From positions 1 to 64,000 of the forward strand of contig NZ_LZSQ01000075.1 in the NCBI RefSeq assembly GCF_001665535.1: 64,000 nt of DNA. The letters run 5' to 3'. Under the pieces are notes generated by a model. It was not told where the DNA came from. It searched no databases and saw only the letters and a program-made list of their open reading frames with translations. The first letter of the stretch is position 1; every line of letters begins with the position of its first letter. Below, piece by piece: positions 1 through 9,468 of the stretch. Position numbers and translations under genes: made by a program. The DNA comes from Mycobacterium sp. 852002-51961_SCH5331710 (lineage in GTDB: Bacteria > Actinomycetota > Actinomycetes > Mycobacteriales > Mycobacteriaceae).

Positions 1-302
1 TGGCGCGGGGCCAGCAGCTCGGCCTCGGTCAACCGCCGATGCGCCTCGCTCGTCGAGATCCGGTAGCGCACCCGCAGCACTTCTTTCCAGGTGTGAGCAC
101 CCATCTCATTGGGCGTCGTCTCACACTGCAGACGAGCCAACAAGCGGTGACCCATCGTCGGGAGCTGACACGACAACGTCTCCCACTCATCAAGCGCAGC
201 CACCAACTCATGCCGGGTCAACAGATCCACATCGCAGGCGGCCACCTCCTCATAAGCCGCACGCAGCGCCGATATCGCCGCCTGCAACGCCGTCCCCGAC
301 AT
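1..302 (-). CDS. DUF222 / 13E12-type HNH endonuclease family protein, N-terminal part
   Basis: Reading leftward from ATG at 302 gives about 100 residues starting MSGTALQAAISALRAAYEEV and containing LARLQCETTPNEMG, TWKEVLRVRYRIS and AHRRLTEAELL, which is the helical N-terminal DUF222 domain of the mycobacterial 13E12 repeat family. The C-terminal half, where an HNH nuclease domain normally sits, lies beyond the left edge. A second in-frame ATG at 317 would add five residues. These multicopy genes behave like mobile or selfish elements in mycobacteria; the function of this copy is unknown. Family assignment is from memory of the family, with no search. Confidence 0.8.
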   Translation of the reverse strand, partial: MSGTALQAAISALRAAYEEVAACDVDLLTRHELVAALDEWETLSCQLPTMGHRLLARLQCETTPNEMGAHTWKEVLRVRYRISTSEAHRRLTEAELLAPR

Positions 303-366
303 AACCCGAACATACATTCGAGGTCTGACAAGTCGAGGCGCCCAACGGTCTGGTGGCCCGCGCCGG

Positions 367-549
367 TCAGGAGTTGTTGCGCAACCGCTCGGACAGTGCG
401 CCGGCGGCCGCGCCGGCCAGCGCCCCGATGGTCGCCCACCACCATTGGCCCGTCGCCGCCGCAACCGCGGACCCGACGATCAGGCCGATGATGAGCGGCA
501 TCCAGCGCCAGCCCGCTTCCTGCTTGCTGTTCGTCTGATTGCGTGCCAT
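367..549 (-). CDS. Small hypothetical membrane protein (60 aa)
   Basis: A 60-residue protein with a polar N-terminus (MARNQTNSKQEAG), two hydrophobic segments (about 16-33 and 36-52, rich in Gly/Ala with a WWW run between them) and a basic end SERLRNNS. It is probably a two-helix inner-membrane hairpin. It lies between the DUF222 gene and the isoprenylcysteine-methyltransferase-like gene on the same strand. No known function; called because of the clean hydrophobic pattern and start, not family recognition. Confidence 0.55.
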   Translation of the reverse strand: MARNQTNSKQEAGWRWMPLIIGLIVGSAVAAATGQWWWATIGALAGAAAGALSERLRNNS

Positions 550-594
550 GGCCCCACGGTAACGGCGGTAGGGCTGTCGATCATGCGCCCCGCG

Positions 595-1203
595 TCAGCG
601 CCGGCCCACGCCGGGAACGAACCGTCCGACAGTCGCGAGGTAGTCGCGGTAGGCGTCGCCGTGCACGGTGAGCAGATACGGTTCCTCGACGACGCGGACC
701 TGTGCCCCGATGGTCGTCACCAGCAGCACGAAGCCGATCACCGCGACGAGATTCGGTGTGATCAAGGCGATTCCGAGGCCGAAGACCATCATCGCGGTGA
801 AGATCGGATTGCGCACCAAGCCGAACACGCCGCGGCGCACCAGCGTGGTGGTCTCACTGGCGTCAACACCGATCCGCCACGACTCGCCCATGTCGACCTG
901 CGCGTACAGCGTTGCGGCGATGCCGATCACGGCGATCGCGACGCCTGCGACGTTCACCCACGGGCGATCGAGCGGCGCCAGCGGCGCGACGACGCCCGCC
1001 AGTTGCAGGATCGGCGCGAACACCGCCGCACCCATCGACACGACGAAACCCACAGCCGCGAACCATTCGATCGACAGCGGTCGGCCGCTGATCCCGCGGA
1101 AACCCGTCGATCCGGTGCGGCGCTTCTGTTGCCAACTGCGCCAACCGAATCCGAGCGCGGCGAACACGACGAACAGGACGATGGCGACGATCGGCATCGT
1201 CAT
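595..1203 (-). CDS. Isoprenylcysteine carboxyl methyltransferase (ICMT)-like membrane protein
   Basis: A 202-residue integral membrane protein with about five hydrophobic helices. The C-terminal half carries the ICMT/PEMT-like signature: LVRRGVFGLVRNPIF followed by a hydrophobic stretch and then EEPYLLTVHGDAYRDYLATVGRFVP, the cofactor-side region of this family. The substrate in bacteria is generally unknown. Its ATG overlaps the stop of the upstream CmtR-like regulator by one base (TGATG), so the two are co-transcribed and translationally coupled. Expression is therefore probably metal- or stress-responsive through the regulator. Confidence 0.75.
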   Translation of the reverse strand: MTMPIVAIVLFVVFAALGFGWRSWQQKRRTGSTGFRGISGRPLSIEWFAAVGFVVSMGAAVFAPILQLAGVVAPLAPLDRPWVNVAGVAIAVIGIAATLYAQVDMGESWRIGVDASETTTLVRRGVFGLVRNPIFTAMMVFGLGIALITPNLVAVIGFVLLVTTIGAQVRVVEEPYLLTVHGDAYRDYLATVGRFVPGVGRR

Positions 1204-1532
1204 CAGCAGCAGGCCTCGTCGTCGGCGGCGGGGCAGCAGGCCGGGTCGACCTCGAGCACCAGACCGACCAGGTCGTCGAGCGCGTGCGCGATCCGCTCAT
1301 CGGCGAGTTCGTACCGGCTGCGGCGACCCTCCGGCTGCGCGGTCACCAGGCCGCAGCCCCGCAGACACGCCAGGTGGTTGGACAGGATCTGGCGCGAGAC
1401 GCCGATCTTGTCGGCCAGCTCCGAGGGGTAGCCGGGCCCGTCGCGCAGGATCAGCAGGATCTCGGCGCGGGTCGGGTCCGACAGGGCGCAACCGAACCGT
1501 GCCAGCGCATCGCTGTGAGTGACCGTCTGCAT
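1203..1532 (-). CDS. ArsR/SmtB-family metalloregulator, CmtR-like
   Basis: A 109-residue winged-helix repressor. Residues about 10-85 hold the ArsR fold (ALSDPTRAEILLIL, then recognition helix VSRQILSNHLACLRGCGLV). The pair of cysteines in the CLRGC motif matches the Cys57/Cys61 metal ligands of M. tuberculosis CmtR (Cd/Pb sensor), whose third ligand is a C-terminal cysteine. Here the tail is unusually Cys-rich: DPACCPAADDEACC ends the protein with four cysteines in two CC pairs. Coupled to the downstream ICMT-like gene. The palindrome at 1559-1576 just upstream is a candidate operator. Confidence 0.85.
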   Translation of the reverse strand: MQTVTHSDALARFGCALSDPTRAEILLILRDGPGYPSELADKIGVSRQILSNHLACLRGCGLVTAQPEGRRSRYELADERIAHALDDLVGLVLEVDPACCPAADDEACC

Positions 1533-1558
1533 GGCGCAGACAGTACATCAGATTCTGT

Positions 1559-1576
1559 ATTCAGCCAAGGCTGAAT
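1559..1576. promoter_or_regulatory. Palindrome upstream of the CmtR-like gene, candidate operator
   Basis: A perfect inverted repeat ATTCAGCC-AA-GGCTGAAT lies 27 bp upstream of the regulator's ATG (1532) and just after the crotonase stop. AT-rich promoter-like sequence sits between it and the gene. ArsR-family repressors bind such short palindromes. It could instead be a weak terminator for the crotonase gene, but it has no T-tract. Confidence 0.5.
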
Positions 1577-1584
1577 TATCGCCG

Positions 1585-2421
1585 TCAGAGGCGGCCGTCG
1601 ATGCGCAGCTCCGGGTGCACCCAGTTCGGCGAGCGGCGCTCCTTGAACGCCATGAAGCCCTCGATCGACTCGGGTGCCCCCAGGCTGGCCTGCATGCCGA
1701 TCCGGTCGTAGAGGCCGATGTAGTTGTCGAGGCTGGACTTGACGACCGTTCGCGCCGCCGGCGCGGTCCGGCAGCACTGCGCCAGCACCTCGCGAGCCGC
1801 GTCGGCCAGCTCGTCGTGCGGCACGACCCGCGCGACCATGCCCCAGTCGTGCGCCTCGGCGGCGGTCAGCGTCCGCCCGGTGAACATCAGGTCGCGGGTG
1901 CGGACCGGCCCGATCAGCCTGGCAAGCATGTGGCTGTAATAGGTGTCGGCGATCCCGCGGTACAGCTCGGGCACCCGGAACGTGGCCCGGTCGCTGACCA
2001 CCGCGATGTCGGCGCACAGCGCGATCTGCAGACCGCCGCCCTGACACAGCCCGTTCACTGCGGCCACCACCGGCTTCGCCGACTGGCGCAGCGTGTCGAA
2101 CGGCAAGGCGTCCATACCCAGCGCCGGCCCGAACGTCATCCAGTTGTCGGCGCCGCCGCCACCCATGTCGCCGCCAGGCGCGAAGACGTCGCCGGTGCCG
2201 GTGATCAACAGGCCCGCGAGATCCGGATCGCTCTCGACGTGCTTGACCGCGTACTTGATGCCGAAGTACATCGCGGGCGTCATCGCGTTGCGCGCCTCCG
2301 GCCGGTCGAGCCGGCACACGCCGAACGCCCCCTCGCGGGTGAACTTCAGGAACGGAGTGCCGAGCCAGTCGCCGTCGGGCGGCCGCGGGGTGTCGGTGGT
2401 GCTCGGCTGGGTGCTCGTCAT
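1585..2421 (-). CDS. Enoyl-CoA hydratase/isomerase (crotonase) family protein
   Basis: A 278-residue crotonase-fold protein. VCRLDRPEARNAMTPAMY, the first oxyanion-hole segment GTGDVFAPGGDMGGGGADN and the second, VNGLCQGGGLQIALCADIAV, are in canonical order. The usual acidic catalytic residue region is FRVPELYRGIADTYYSHMLARLIG. The extended N-terminus (about 25 Pro/Thr-rich residues) is longer than average. Its ATG overlaps the ribokinase stop (ATGA), so it is in one unit with it. The acyl-CoA substrate cannot be read from the sequence. Confidence 0.85.
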   Translation of the reverse strand: MTSTQPSTTDTPRPPDGDWLGTPFLKFTREGAFGVCRLDRPEARNAMTPAMYFGIKYAVKHVESDPDLAGLLITGTGDVFAPGGDMGGGGADNWMTFGPALGMDALPFDTLRQSAKPVVAAVNGLCQGGGLQIALCADIAVVSDRATFRVPELYRGIADTYYSHMLARLIGPVRTRDLMFTGRTLTAAEAHDWGMVARVVPHDELADAAREVLAQCCRTAPAARTVVKSSLDNYIGLYDRIGMQASLGAPESIEGFMAFKERRSPNWVHPELRIDGRL

Positions 2422-3308
2422 AACTGCCTTTCTGTCACTCTTTTGGACACAGCATCGTCGATGGCCTCGGCGTACGGCGCGCAGTCACCGGCCCCGGGCA
2501 CGAGCGTCGAAAGCGCCGCCGCGGCGCAGGCGCGTCGCAGCGCTAGTTCGTGACCGTCGAGCCAGTGCGTTGCGAGCACGCCGGCGAACACGTCTCCCGC
2601 GCCGGTGGTGTCGACCGCCCGCACCGCGGGGGCGGGGACGCTGAACCGTTCGCCGTCGCCCAGATAGCTGGCCCCGCGCGCACCGCGCGTGATCACCAGG
2701 TGCGGAACGGGCCAGTGCCACTCGCCGGCCTCGGTCTCGTTGACCACGACGACGTCGGCCGACTGGGACAGGGCCAGCAGGTCGTGCGGCGGCGCCCCGG
2801 TCGGCGAGGCGTTGACTATGACGACGGCTTCGGCGGCGCGGGCCACCTGCGCGGCGGCGATGGCGGTCGCGATCGGAATCTCCAGCTGTAGCAACACCAC
2901 GTCGCTGTCGGCGATGACGGCGCGGACGTCGGGGGAGTCGACGGCGAGCGCGGCGTTGGCACCGGGCGCGACCACGATCGTGTTCTCGGCCGACGCGTCG
3001 ACGGTGATGACGGCCGACCCGCTCGGGCCGGCAACGGTCACGACACCGTCGAGGCCGACTCCGTTGGCGCTGAGGTGGTTCCGCAGCATGTCGGCCGACC
3101 CGTCGGTTCCCAGCGCGGCGACCAGTTGCACGCGTGCGCCCGCCCTGGCCGCTGCGACCGCCTGGTTTCCGCCCTTGCCGCCCGGCGATGCCGACAGATC
3201 GGACGCCAGCACGGTCTGGCCCGGCCGGGGCAGCGCACGCACGGTGAAGGTCAGATCGGCATTGACACTGCCGACCACACATACCCGGCTGCAGTCCCGC
3301 GGCGCCAT
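2418..3308 (-). CDS. rbsK: Ribokinase (PfkB-family carbohydrate kinase)
   Basis: A 296-residue PfkB kinase. N-terminal VVGSVNADLTFTVRALPRPG with SPGGKGGNQAVAAARAGA is the ribokinase sugar-binding signature, and AVDTTGAGDVFAGVLATHW contains the catalytic Asp and anion hole near residues 240-255. Likely phosphorylates ribose to ribose-5-phosphate. The open frame continues far upstream to about 3869 but that part is antisense to proA; ATG at 3308 (MAPRDCSRVCVVGS) fits the family start and leaves a 74-bp divergent intergenic region with proA. Overlaps the crotonase start by 4 bp. Confidence 0.88.
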   Translation of the reverse strand: MAPRDCSRVCVVGSVNADLTFTVRALPRPGQTVLASDLSASPGGKGGNQAVAAARAGARVQLVAALGTDGSADMLRNHLSANGVGLDGVVTVAGPSGSAVITVDASAENTIVVAPGANAALAVDSPDVRAVIADSDVVLLQLEIPIATAIAAAQVARAAEAVVIVNASPTGAPPHDLLALSQSADVVVVNETEAGEWHWPVPHLVITRGARGASYLGDGERFSVPAPAVRAVDTTGAGDVFAGVLATHWLDGHELALRRACAAAALSTLVPGAGDCAPYAEAIDDAVSKRVTERQL

Positions 3309-3370
3309 GGATGCCAACGCTAATGCAGGGCCCCTACCTGACACGTGTCGAACGCCGGAACCCCGTTCGA

Positions 3371-3376
3371 TACCCT
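3371..3376 (+). promoter_or_regulatory. -10 element for leaderless proA transcript
   Basis: TACCCT (TANNNT) ends exactly 7 bases before the proA ATG at 3383, the spacing expected if transcription begins at the A of ATG. There is no Shine-Dalgarno upstream, consistent with a leaderless mRNA, which is common in mycobacteria. Confidence 0.5.
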
Positions 3377-3382
3377 GGATAA

Positions 3383-4639
3383 ATGAGTGTCGAGGCTCCC
3401 GTCGGCGCTGTCGCCGCCGACCTGCGTCAGCAGGTGCACGATGCTGCCCGCCGCGCCCGCACGGCGGCCCGCGCGCTGGCCGTCCTGAGCTCGGAAACCA
3501 AGAACCGCGCGCTGAACACCGCCGCCGATCACGTGCTGATGTCGACGAGTCAGATCCTCGAAGCCAATGAGCAGGATCTCGCCACCGCCCGCGCCGCGGG
3601 CACACCCGAGGCCATGCTCGACCGGCTGGCGTTGAACCCGAAGCGGATCGACGGCATCGCCGACGGGTTGCGACAGGTGTCGCGGCTGCCCGATCCACTC
3701 GGCGAGGTGTTGCAGGGCCGGACGTTGCCCAATGGTCTGCAGCTGCGCCAGCAGCGGGTGCCGCTCGGTGTGGTCGGGATCGTCTACGAGGGCCGGCCGA
3801 ACGTGACGGTCGACGCGTTCGGATTGACGCTGAAATCCGGAAACGCCGTGCTGCTGCGTGGCAGCTCATCGGCTGCCAACTCCAACGCCGCGCTGGTGAA
3901 CGCGCTACGTGCGGCGCTGGCCACCGAGTTGCTCGAGGTGGACGCCGTCCAGCTGCTACCCAGCGCCGACCGCGCCAGCGTCACCCACCTGATCCAGGCT
4001 CGCGGGCTGGTCGACGTCGTGATCCCTCGCGGTGGAGCGGGGCTGATCGACGCCGTCGTCCGTGATGCGACGGTGCCGACGATCGAGACGGGCGTCGGCA
4101 ATTGCCATGTCTACGTTCACGAGTCGGCGGACCTCGACGTCGCCGAACAGATCCTGCTCAACGCGAAGACGCGCCGTCCCAGCGTCTGCAATGCCGCCGA
4201 ATCGGTGTTGATCGACGCGGCCATCGCCGACCGTGCGGTGCCGCGGTTGACCCAGGCGCTCAAGGATGCCGGCGTGACGGTGCACGACAACCCGTCCGAC
4301 GACGAGTTGCGCGCCGAATTCCTGTCACTCGACATCGCGTTGGCGGTGGTCGACGGCGTCGACGCGGCGATCGCCCACGTCAACGAGTACGGCACCGGAC
4401 ACACCGAAGCCATCGTCACCACCGATCTGGCTGCCGCGCAACGGTTCACCGAACGGGTCGATGCCGCCGCGGTGATGGTGAACGCGTCGACGGCGTTCAC
4501 CGACGGCGAGCAGTTCGGGTTCGGCGCCGAGATCGGCATCTCCACCCAGAAGCTGCACGCCCGCGGACCCATGGGTCTGCCCGAACTGACGTCAACCAAG
4601 TGGATTGTGTGGGGAGACGGCCACACCCGCCCGGCCTGA
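3383..4639 (+). CDS. proA: Gamma-glutamyl phosphate reductase
   Basis: A 418-residue enzyme of the aldehyde dehydrogenase superfamily that reduces gamma-glutamyl phosphate to glutamate semialdehyde with NADPH in proline synthesis (cytoplasmic). Full-length for the family. Visible: [40 protein letters not shown], and the catalytic-cysteine segment [14 protein letters not shown] around residue 270, ending with [23 protein letters not shown] leaderless start is likely (see 3371). In M. tuberculosis proA also neighbours the MoxR/VWA gene pair, as it does here. Confidence 0.96.
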   Translation: MSVEAPVGAVAADLRQQVHDAARRARTAARALAVLSSETKNRALNTAADHVLMSTSQILEANEQDLATARAAGTPEAMLDRLALNPKRIDGIADGLRQVSRLPDPLGEVLQGRTLPNGLQLRQQRVPLGVVGIVYEGRPNVTVDAFGLTLKSGNAVLLRGSSSAANSNAALVNALRAALATELLEVDAVQLLPSADRASVTHLIQARGLVDVVIPRGGAGLIDAVVRDATVPTIETGVGNCHVYVHESADLDVAEQILLNAKTRRPSVCNAAESVLIDAAIADRAVPRLTQALKDAGVTVHDNPSDDELRAEFLSLDIALAVVDGVDAAIAHVNEYGTGHTEAIVTTDLAAAQRFTERVDAAAVMVNASTAFTDGEQFGFGAEIGISTQKLHARGPMGLPELTSTKWIVWGDGHTRPA

Positions 4640-4654
4640 AATAGGAGCTATTCC

Positions 4655-5557
4655 GTGAGTGTCCCCGCGCGCCCAGCGCCGCTGTTCGCCGACATCGAGG
4701 ATGTCGGCAGGCGGCTCGCCGAAACCGGCTACCTGCCCGACACCGCAACCGCCACAGCGGTTTTCCTCGCCGACAGGCTGGGCAAGCCGCTGCTGGTGGA
4801 AGGCCCCGCCGGGGTAGGCAAGACCGAACTGGCCCGCGCCGTCGCGCAGTCGACGGGCTCGGGTCTGGTGCGGTTGCAGTGCTACGAGGGCGTCGACGAG
4901 GCCCGCGCCCTGTACGAGTGGAACCACGCCAAGCAGATCCTGCGCATCCAGGCCGGGCACGCAGGCTCGATTGCCGGCTCGGCCGGCGGCGATTGGGACA
5001 GCACCCGCGACGACGTCTTCTCCGAGGAGTTCCTGCTCTCGCGGCCGCTGCTGACCGCGATCCGGCGCACCGAACCGACCGTGCTGCTGATCGACGAGAC
5101 CGACAAGGCCGACATCGAAATCGAAGGCCTGCTGCTCGAGGTGCTCTCCGACTTCGCGGTGACGGTGCCGGAGCTCGGCACCATCGTCGCCGAGCGGCCG
5201 CCGTTCGTCGTGCTCACCTCCAACGCCACCCGTGAGCTGTCCGAGGCGCTCAAGCGCCGGTGTCTGTTCCTGCACATCGATTTTCCCGATCCCGATCTGG
5301 AGCGGCGCATCCTGCTGTCGCGGGTTCCCGAGCTGCCCGAGCGGGTCGCCGACGAGTTGGTCAAGATCATCGGCGTGCTGCGCGGGATGCAGCTCAAGAA
5401 GCTGCCGTCGGTCGCCGAGACCATCGACTGGGGCCGCACGATCCTGGCCCTGGGGCTCGACACCATCGACGACGCGACCATCGCGGCCACGCTCGGTGTG
5501 GTGCTCAAACACCAGTCGGACCAGATCAAGGCGTCCGGCGAGCTGAGGCTCAACTGA
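4655..5557 (+). CDS. MoxR-family AAA+ ATPase
   Basis: A 300-residue AAA+ ATPase. Walker A GPAGVGKTELARAVA is near residue 50, Walker B VLLIDETDKADIEIEGLLLE near 145, and sensor-1 VVLTSNATRELSEALKRRC near 190. Such MoxR ATPases act as chaperones with a von Willebrand factor A partner, which is encoded next door, 1 bp downstream. GTG start with AGGAG 7-8 bases upstream. The client protein is unknown. Confidence 0.9.
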   Translation: MSVPARPAPLFADIEDVGRRLAETGYLPDTATATAVFLADRLGKPLLVEGPAGVGKTELARAVAQSTGSGLVRLQCYEGVDEARALYEWNHAKQILRIQAGHAGSIAGSAGGDWDSTRDDVFSEEFLLSRPLLTAIRRTEPTVLLIDETDKADIEIEGLLLEVLSDFAVTVPELGTIVAERPPFVVLTSNATRELSEALKRRCLFLHIDFPDPDLERRILLSRVPELPERVADELVKIIGVLRGMQLKKLPSVAETIDWGRTILALGLDTIDDATIAATLGVVLKHQSDQIKASGELRLN

Positions 5558-5558
5558 C

Positions 5559-7007
5559 ATGGCCGTCCGCCGGACCCGACCGCCGCAGCCGCTGGCGCCG
5601 CACGGCCTGCCCGGCCATCTGGTGGGGTTCGTCGAAGCGCTGCGGGCGCAGGGCATTTCGGTAGGTCCGTCGGAGACCGTCGACGCCGGACGGGTGCTGT
5701 CGGTGCTGGGGTTGGCCGACCGCGACGCGCTGCGCGAGGGCATCGCGTGCGCGGTGCTGCGCCGCCCCGACCACCGCGACACCTATGACGCGATGTTCGA
5801 CCTGTGGTTCCCGGCCGCGCTGGGCGCCAGGACGGTTCTGGTCGAGGACGACGATGACAGCGACGCTGACGAGCCCGGCCTGCCTCCCGAGGACGTCGAG
5901 GCGATGCGCGCGGCGCTGCTGGACATGCTGGCCCAGAACGAGAATCTGGCCAACCTCGACGAGCGGATGGCGACGATGATCGCGCAGATCGTCGAGGCGT
6001 ACGGCCGCTACAACTCCAGTCGCGGGCCGTCGTATTCGTCGTATCAGGCGCTCAAGGCGATGAACCTCGACGACCTCGAGGGCCGGCTGCTGGCCGGTCT
6101 GCTGGCGCCCTACGGTGACGAGCCGTCGCCGACCCAGGAGCAGATCGCCAAAGCGCTTGCCGCACAACGTATCAACCAGCTGCGCAAGATGGTCGAGTCC
6201 GAGACCAAGCGCCGCACCGCCGAGCAGCTCGGCCGCGACCACGTGCAGATGTACGGCGTGCCGCAGCTCGCCGAGAACGTCGAGTTTTTGCGCGCGTCGG
6301 GTGAGCAGCTGCGCCAGATGCGACGGGTGGTGGCGCCGCTGGCCCGCACGCTGGCGACCCGGCTGGCCGCACGGCGACGGCGGTCGCGGGCCGGCGAGAT
6401 CGACCTGCGCAAGACGCTGCGCAAGTCCATGTCGACCGGCGGCGTGCCGATCGACGTGGTGCTCAAGAAACCGCATCCCGCGCGGCCCGAGCTGGTGGTG
6501 CTGTGCGATGTGTCCGGGTCGGTCGCGGGCTTCAGCCACTTCACGTTGCTGCTCGTGCACGCGCTGCGCCAGCAGTTCTCGCGGGTACGGGTGTTCGCCT
6601 TCATCGACACCACCGACGAGGTGACCGAGCTGTTCGGCCCCGATGCCGATCTGGCGGTCGCGGTGCAGCGCATCACGCGCGAGGCCGGGGTGTACACGCG
6701 CGACGGGCACTCCGACTACGGCCACGCGTTCGTGTCGTTCATGGACCGCTGGCCCAACGCGCTCTCACCGCGCAGTGCGCTGCTGATTTTGGGCGACGGC
6801 CGCAACAACTACCGCAATCCGGAGATCGAGCTGCTCGCGCACATGGTGAACTCGAGCAGGCACGCACACTGGCTCAATCCCGAACCGCGCCACCTGTGGG
6901 GCAGCGGCGACTCGGCGGTGCCGCGCTATCAGGACGTCATCACCATGCACGAATGCCGGTCGGCCAAGCAGCTGGCGTCGGTGATCGACCAGTTGCTCCC
7001 GGTCTAA
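5559..7007 (+). CDS. VWA domain-containing protein (CoxE-like), partner of the MoxR ATPase
   Basis: A 482-residue soluble protein. The N-terminal two thirds is helical and charged, with an acidic stretch [21 protein letters not shown] near residue 105. The C-terminal third is a VWA domain with the metal-ion-dependent adhesion site [15 protein letters not shown] (DxSGS) near 310 and later GDGRNNYR. It starts 2 bp after the MoxR-type gene; the pair is a conserved ATPase/VWA module thought to insert cofactors or remodel a target complex. No membrane segment is seen. Confidence 0.88.
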   Translation: MAVRRTRPPQPLAPHGLPGHLVGFVEALRAQGISVGPSETVDAGRVLSVLGLADRDALREGIACAVLRRPDHRDTYDAMFDLWFPAALGARTVLVEDDDDSDADEPGLPPEDVEAMRAALLDMLAQNENLANLDERMATMIAQIVEAYGRYNSSRGPSYSSYQALKAMNLDDLEGRLLAGLLAPYGDEPSPTQEQIAKALAAQRINQLRKMVESETKRRTAEQLGRDHVQMYGVPQLAENVEFLRASGEQLRQMRRVVAPLARTLATRLAARRRRSRAGEIDLRKTLRKSMSTGGVPIDVVLKKPHPARPELVVLCDVSGSVAGFSHFTLLLVHALRQQFSRVRVFAFIDTTDEVTELFGPDADLAVAVQRITREAGVYTRDGHSDYGHAFVSFMDRWPNALSPRSALLILGDGRNNYRNPEIELLAHMVNSSRHAHWLNPEPRHLWGSGDSAVPRYQDVITMHECRSAKQLASVIDQLLPV

Positions 7008-7039
7008 CCGGGGCGAGCGCTCCCGTAAGCTGGCTATTC

Positions 7040-7678
7040 GTGGCTCCGCGACGCAGGCTCGGCGTGATGGGTGGGACGTTCGATCCCATCCACAACGGCC
7101 ACCTGGTGGCCGCCAGCGAGGTGGCCGACCGGTTCGGGCTCGACGAGGTCGTGTTCGTCCCGACCGGACAGCCGTGGCAGAAGGATCGCGACGTCACCGC
7201 CGCCGAGGACCGGTACCTGATGACGGTGATCGCCACCGCCTCCAACCCGCGGTTCAGCGTCAGCCGGGTCGACATCGACCGGGGCGGGCCGACCTACACC
7301 AAGGACACCCTGCGCGATCTGCACGCGCTCAACCCCGACGCCGACCTGTTCTTCATCACCGGGGCCGACGCGCTGGCGTCGATCCTGACGTGGCAGAACT
7401 GGGAGGACATGTTCGCGATCGCGAACTTCGTCGGGGTGAGCAGGCCGGGATACGAATTGGACGGCAAGCACATCGCGGCGGCGATCAAAGAGCTGCCCGA
7501 CGATGCGCTCAAGCTGGTCGAGGTGCCCGCGCTCGCGATCTCGTCGACCGACTGCCGCAAGCGCGCCGAACAGGACCGACCGATCTGGTACCTGGTCCCC
7601 GACGGCGTCGTGCAGTACGTGGCCAAGCGCAAACTCTATGCGAGACAACCGATAACAACCCAAGGGAAGCATCAATGA
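7040..7678 (+). CDS. nadD: Nicotinate-nucleotide adenylyltransferase
   Basis: A 212-residue nucleotidyltransferase converting nicotinate mononucleotide and ATP to deamido-NAD. The N-terminal [20 protein letters not shown] contains the (H/T)xGH motif, and near the C-terminus [15 protein letters not shown] gives the ISSTxxR nucleotide-binding motif. GTG at 7040 gives [15 protein letters not shown] at 7067 (MGGTFD) would lose the first beta-strand, so GTG is preferred. Overlaps rsfS by ATGA. The nadD-rsfS-gpgP-octT order matches M. tuberculosis. Confidence 0.95.
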   Translation: MAPRRRLGVMGGTFDPIHNGHLVAASEVADRFGLDEVVFVPTGQPWQKDRDVTAAEDRYLMTVIATASNPRFSVSRVDIDRGGPTYTKDTLRDLHALNPDADLFFITGADALASILTWQNWEDMFAIANFVGVSRPGYELDGKHIAAAIKELPDDALKLVEVPALAISSTDCRKRAEQDRPIWYLVPDGVVQYVAKRKLYARQPITTQGKHQ

Positions 7679-8076
7679 GCGCCTCCGACGAAGCCGTTCG
7701 CATGGCGACCGTGGCCGCGCAGGCGGCCGCGTCCAAAGTGGCCGACGACGTCGTCGTGATCGACGTGTCGAGCCAACTCGTCATCACCGACTGCTTCGTG
7801 ATCGCCTCGGCCTCCAACGAACGCCAGGTCAACGCGATCGTCGACGAGGTCGAGGAGAAGATGCGACTGGCCGGCTACAAGCCCGCCCGCCGCGAGGGCG
7901 CCCGCGAGGGCCGCTGGACGCTGCTCGACTTCGTCGACATCGTGGTGCACATCCAGCATCAGGACGAGCGCAACTTCTATGCGCTGGACCGGTTGTGGAA
8001 GGACTGCCCGACCATTCCCGTCGACCTCGACCAGCCGGCCGCGCAACCGGCGGCAGACGAGGACGGCGCGCCGTGA
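7675..8076 (+). CDS. rsfS: Ribosome silencing factor RsfS
   Basis: A 133-residue Iojap/RsfS protein that binds ribosomal protein uL14 and blocks subunit joining in starvation. Conserved core: [36 protein letters not shown], then [38 protein letters not shown]. The last 15 residues are a low-complexity acidic tail. ATG overlaps the nadD stop, and the stop overlaps the GTG of gpgP (GTGA). Confidence 0.95.
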   Translation: MSASDEAVRMATVAAQAAASKVADDVVVIDVSSQLVITDCFVIASASNERQVNAIVDEVEEKMRLAGYKPARREGAREGRWTLLDFVDIVVHIQHQDERNFYALDRLWKDCPTIPVDLDQPAAQPAADEDGAP

Positions 8077-8756
8077 GACGGGTCCGGCGCCTGGTCATGC
8101 TGCGGCACGGGCAGACCGAGTACAACGCCGGCAGCCGGATGCAGGGACAGCTGGACACCGACCTGACCGACCTGGGCCGCCACCAGGCCGTCGCCGCCGC
8201 GGAGGTGCTGGCCAAGCGCCAACCCCTGGTGATTGTGTCGTCGGATCTGCGCCGTGCCCTCGACACCGCCGTCACGCTGGGCGAACGCGCCGGCATGCCG
8301 GTGATCGCCGACGTCCGCCTGCGGGAAACCCACCTCGGCCAGTGGCAGGGCATGACGCACATCGAGGTCGACGCGGCAGCGCCCGGGGCCCGACTGGCGT
8401 GGCGCGACGATTCCCTGTGGGCACCGCCCGGCGGCGAGAGCCGCGTCGACGTCGCCCACCGCAGCAGGCCGCTGGTCGACGAGCTCATCGGCGCACACGC
8501 CGAGTGGGGTGTGGATCAGGCCGGCGACGGACCGGACCGGCCTGTCGTTCTCGTCGCCCACGGCGGGCTGATCGCGGCGTTGACCGCCTCGCTGCTCGAC
8601 CTACCCGTGGACAACTGGCCGATCCTCGGCGGGATGGGCAACGCCAGCTGGGTCCAGCTGTCCGGCCACAGCGCCGTCGACGCCACGCCCGCCGATATCC
8701 GGTGGCGGCTCGACGTGTGGAACGCCTCGGCACAGGTCGCCAACGATGTCCTCTGA
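8073..8756 (+). CDS. gpgP: Glucosyl-3-phosphoglycerate phosphatase
   Basis: A 227-residue histidine phosphatase. [20 protein letters not shown] provides the RHG catalytic histidine, and [18 protein letters not shown] the second histidine. It matches the Rv2419c type throughout, including the unusual [19 protein letters not shown] and [18 protein letters not shown]. The family dephosphorylates glucosyl-3-phosphoglycerate in methylglucose lipopolysaccharide synthesis. The GTG start overlaps rsfS; octT starts inside its 3' end, so the pathway pair is coupled. Confidence 0.92.
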   Translation: MRRVRRLVMLRHGQTEYNAGSRMQGQLDTDLTDLGRHQAVAAAEVLAKRQPLVIVSSDLRRALDTAVTLGERAGMPVIADVRLRETHLGQWQGMTHIEVDAAAPGARLAWRDDSLWAPPGGESRVDVAHRSRPLVDELIGAHAEWGVDQAGDGPDRPVVLVAHGGLIAALTASLLDLPVDNWPILGGMGNASWVQLSGHSAVDATPADIRWRLDVWNASAQVANDVL

Positions 8757-9468
8757 CCGTCAGACCCTGCTGGTCTTCTGCGACTCGCTGTCCTACTACG
8801 GGCCGACCGGCGGCCTGCCGTCCGACGACTCGCGCATCTGGCCGAACATCGTTGCCGCACAACTCGGTTGGGATGTCGAGCTGATCGGCCGGATCGGGTG
8901 GACGTGTCGCGACGTGTGGTGGGCGGCCATCCAGGATCCGCGGGCGTGGGCAGCGTTGCCGCGCGCGGGCGCGGTCGTCTTTGCCACGGGCGGAATGGAT
9001 TCGCTGCCCTCGCCGCTGCCGACCGCACTGCGCGAGCTGATCCGCTACGTGCGCCCGCCGTTGCTGCGGCGCTGGGTGCGCGACGGGTACGGCTGGATAC
9101 AGCCGCGGTTGTCGCCGGTCGCGCGGGCGGCGCTGCCGCCGCACCTGTCGGCGGAGTACCTCGAGATGACCCGCGGTGCGATCGATTTCAACCGTCCGGG
9201 GATCCCCGTCGTGGCATGCCTGCCCTCGGTCCACATCGCCGACACCTACGGCAAGGCGCACCACGGCCGAGACGGCACGGTCAAGGCGATCACGGAATGG
9301 GCTGAGCAGCACGACGTTCCGCTGGTCGACCTCAAGGCCGCGGTCGGCGAGTACATCATGAGTGGTCAGGGCAACCCCGACGGAATCCACTGGAACTTCG
9401 AGGCCCACCAGGCGGTCGCGGACTCGATGCTCAAGGCACTCGCCGAAGCCGGCGTGCCATGTCGGTAG
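8746..9468 (+). CDS. octT: Diglucosylglycerate octanoyltransferase (SGNH hydrolase fold)
   Basis: A 240-residue SGNH/GDSL-type acyltransferase. Block I is [14 protein letters not shown] (nucleophile Ser), and block V is [17 protein letters not shown] (catalytic Asp-x-x-His). Matches the Rv2418c type, which octanoylates diglucosylglycerate, an early step of methylglucose lipopolysaccharide synthesis. It overlaps gpgP by 11 bp and the DegV gene by 10 bp, so all are one operon. Confidence 0.9.
   Translation: MSSDRQTLLVFCDSLSYYGPTGGLPSDDSRIWPNIVAAQLGWDVELIGRIGWTCRDVWWAAIQDPRAWAALPRAGAVVFATGGMDSLPSPLPTALRELIRYVRPPLLRRWVRDGYGWIQPRLSPVARAALPPHLSAEYLEMTRGAIDFNRPGIPVVACLPSVHIADTYGKAHHGRDGTVKAITEWAEQHDVPLVDLKAAVGEYIMSGQGNPDGIHWNFEAHQAVADSMLKALAEAGVPCR

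Noticed and set aside
3309..3869. Upstream extension of the ribokinase frame
   Set aside because: Arg/Pro-rich, antisense to proA, and ribokinases start right before the VVGSVNADLTF strand.
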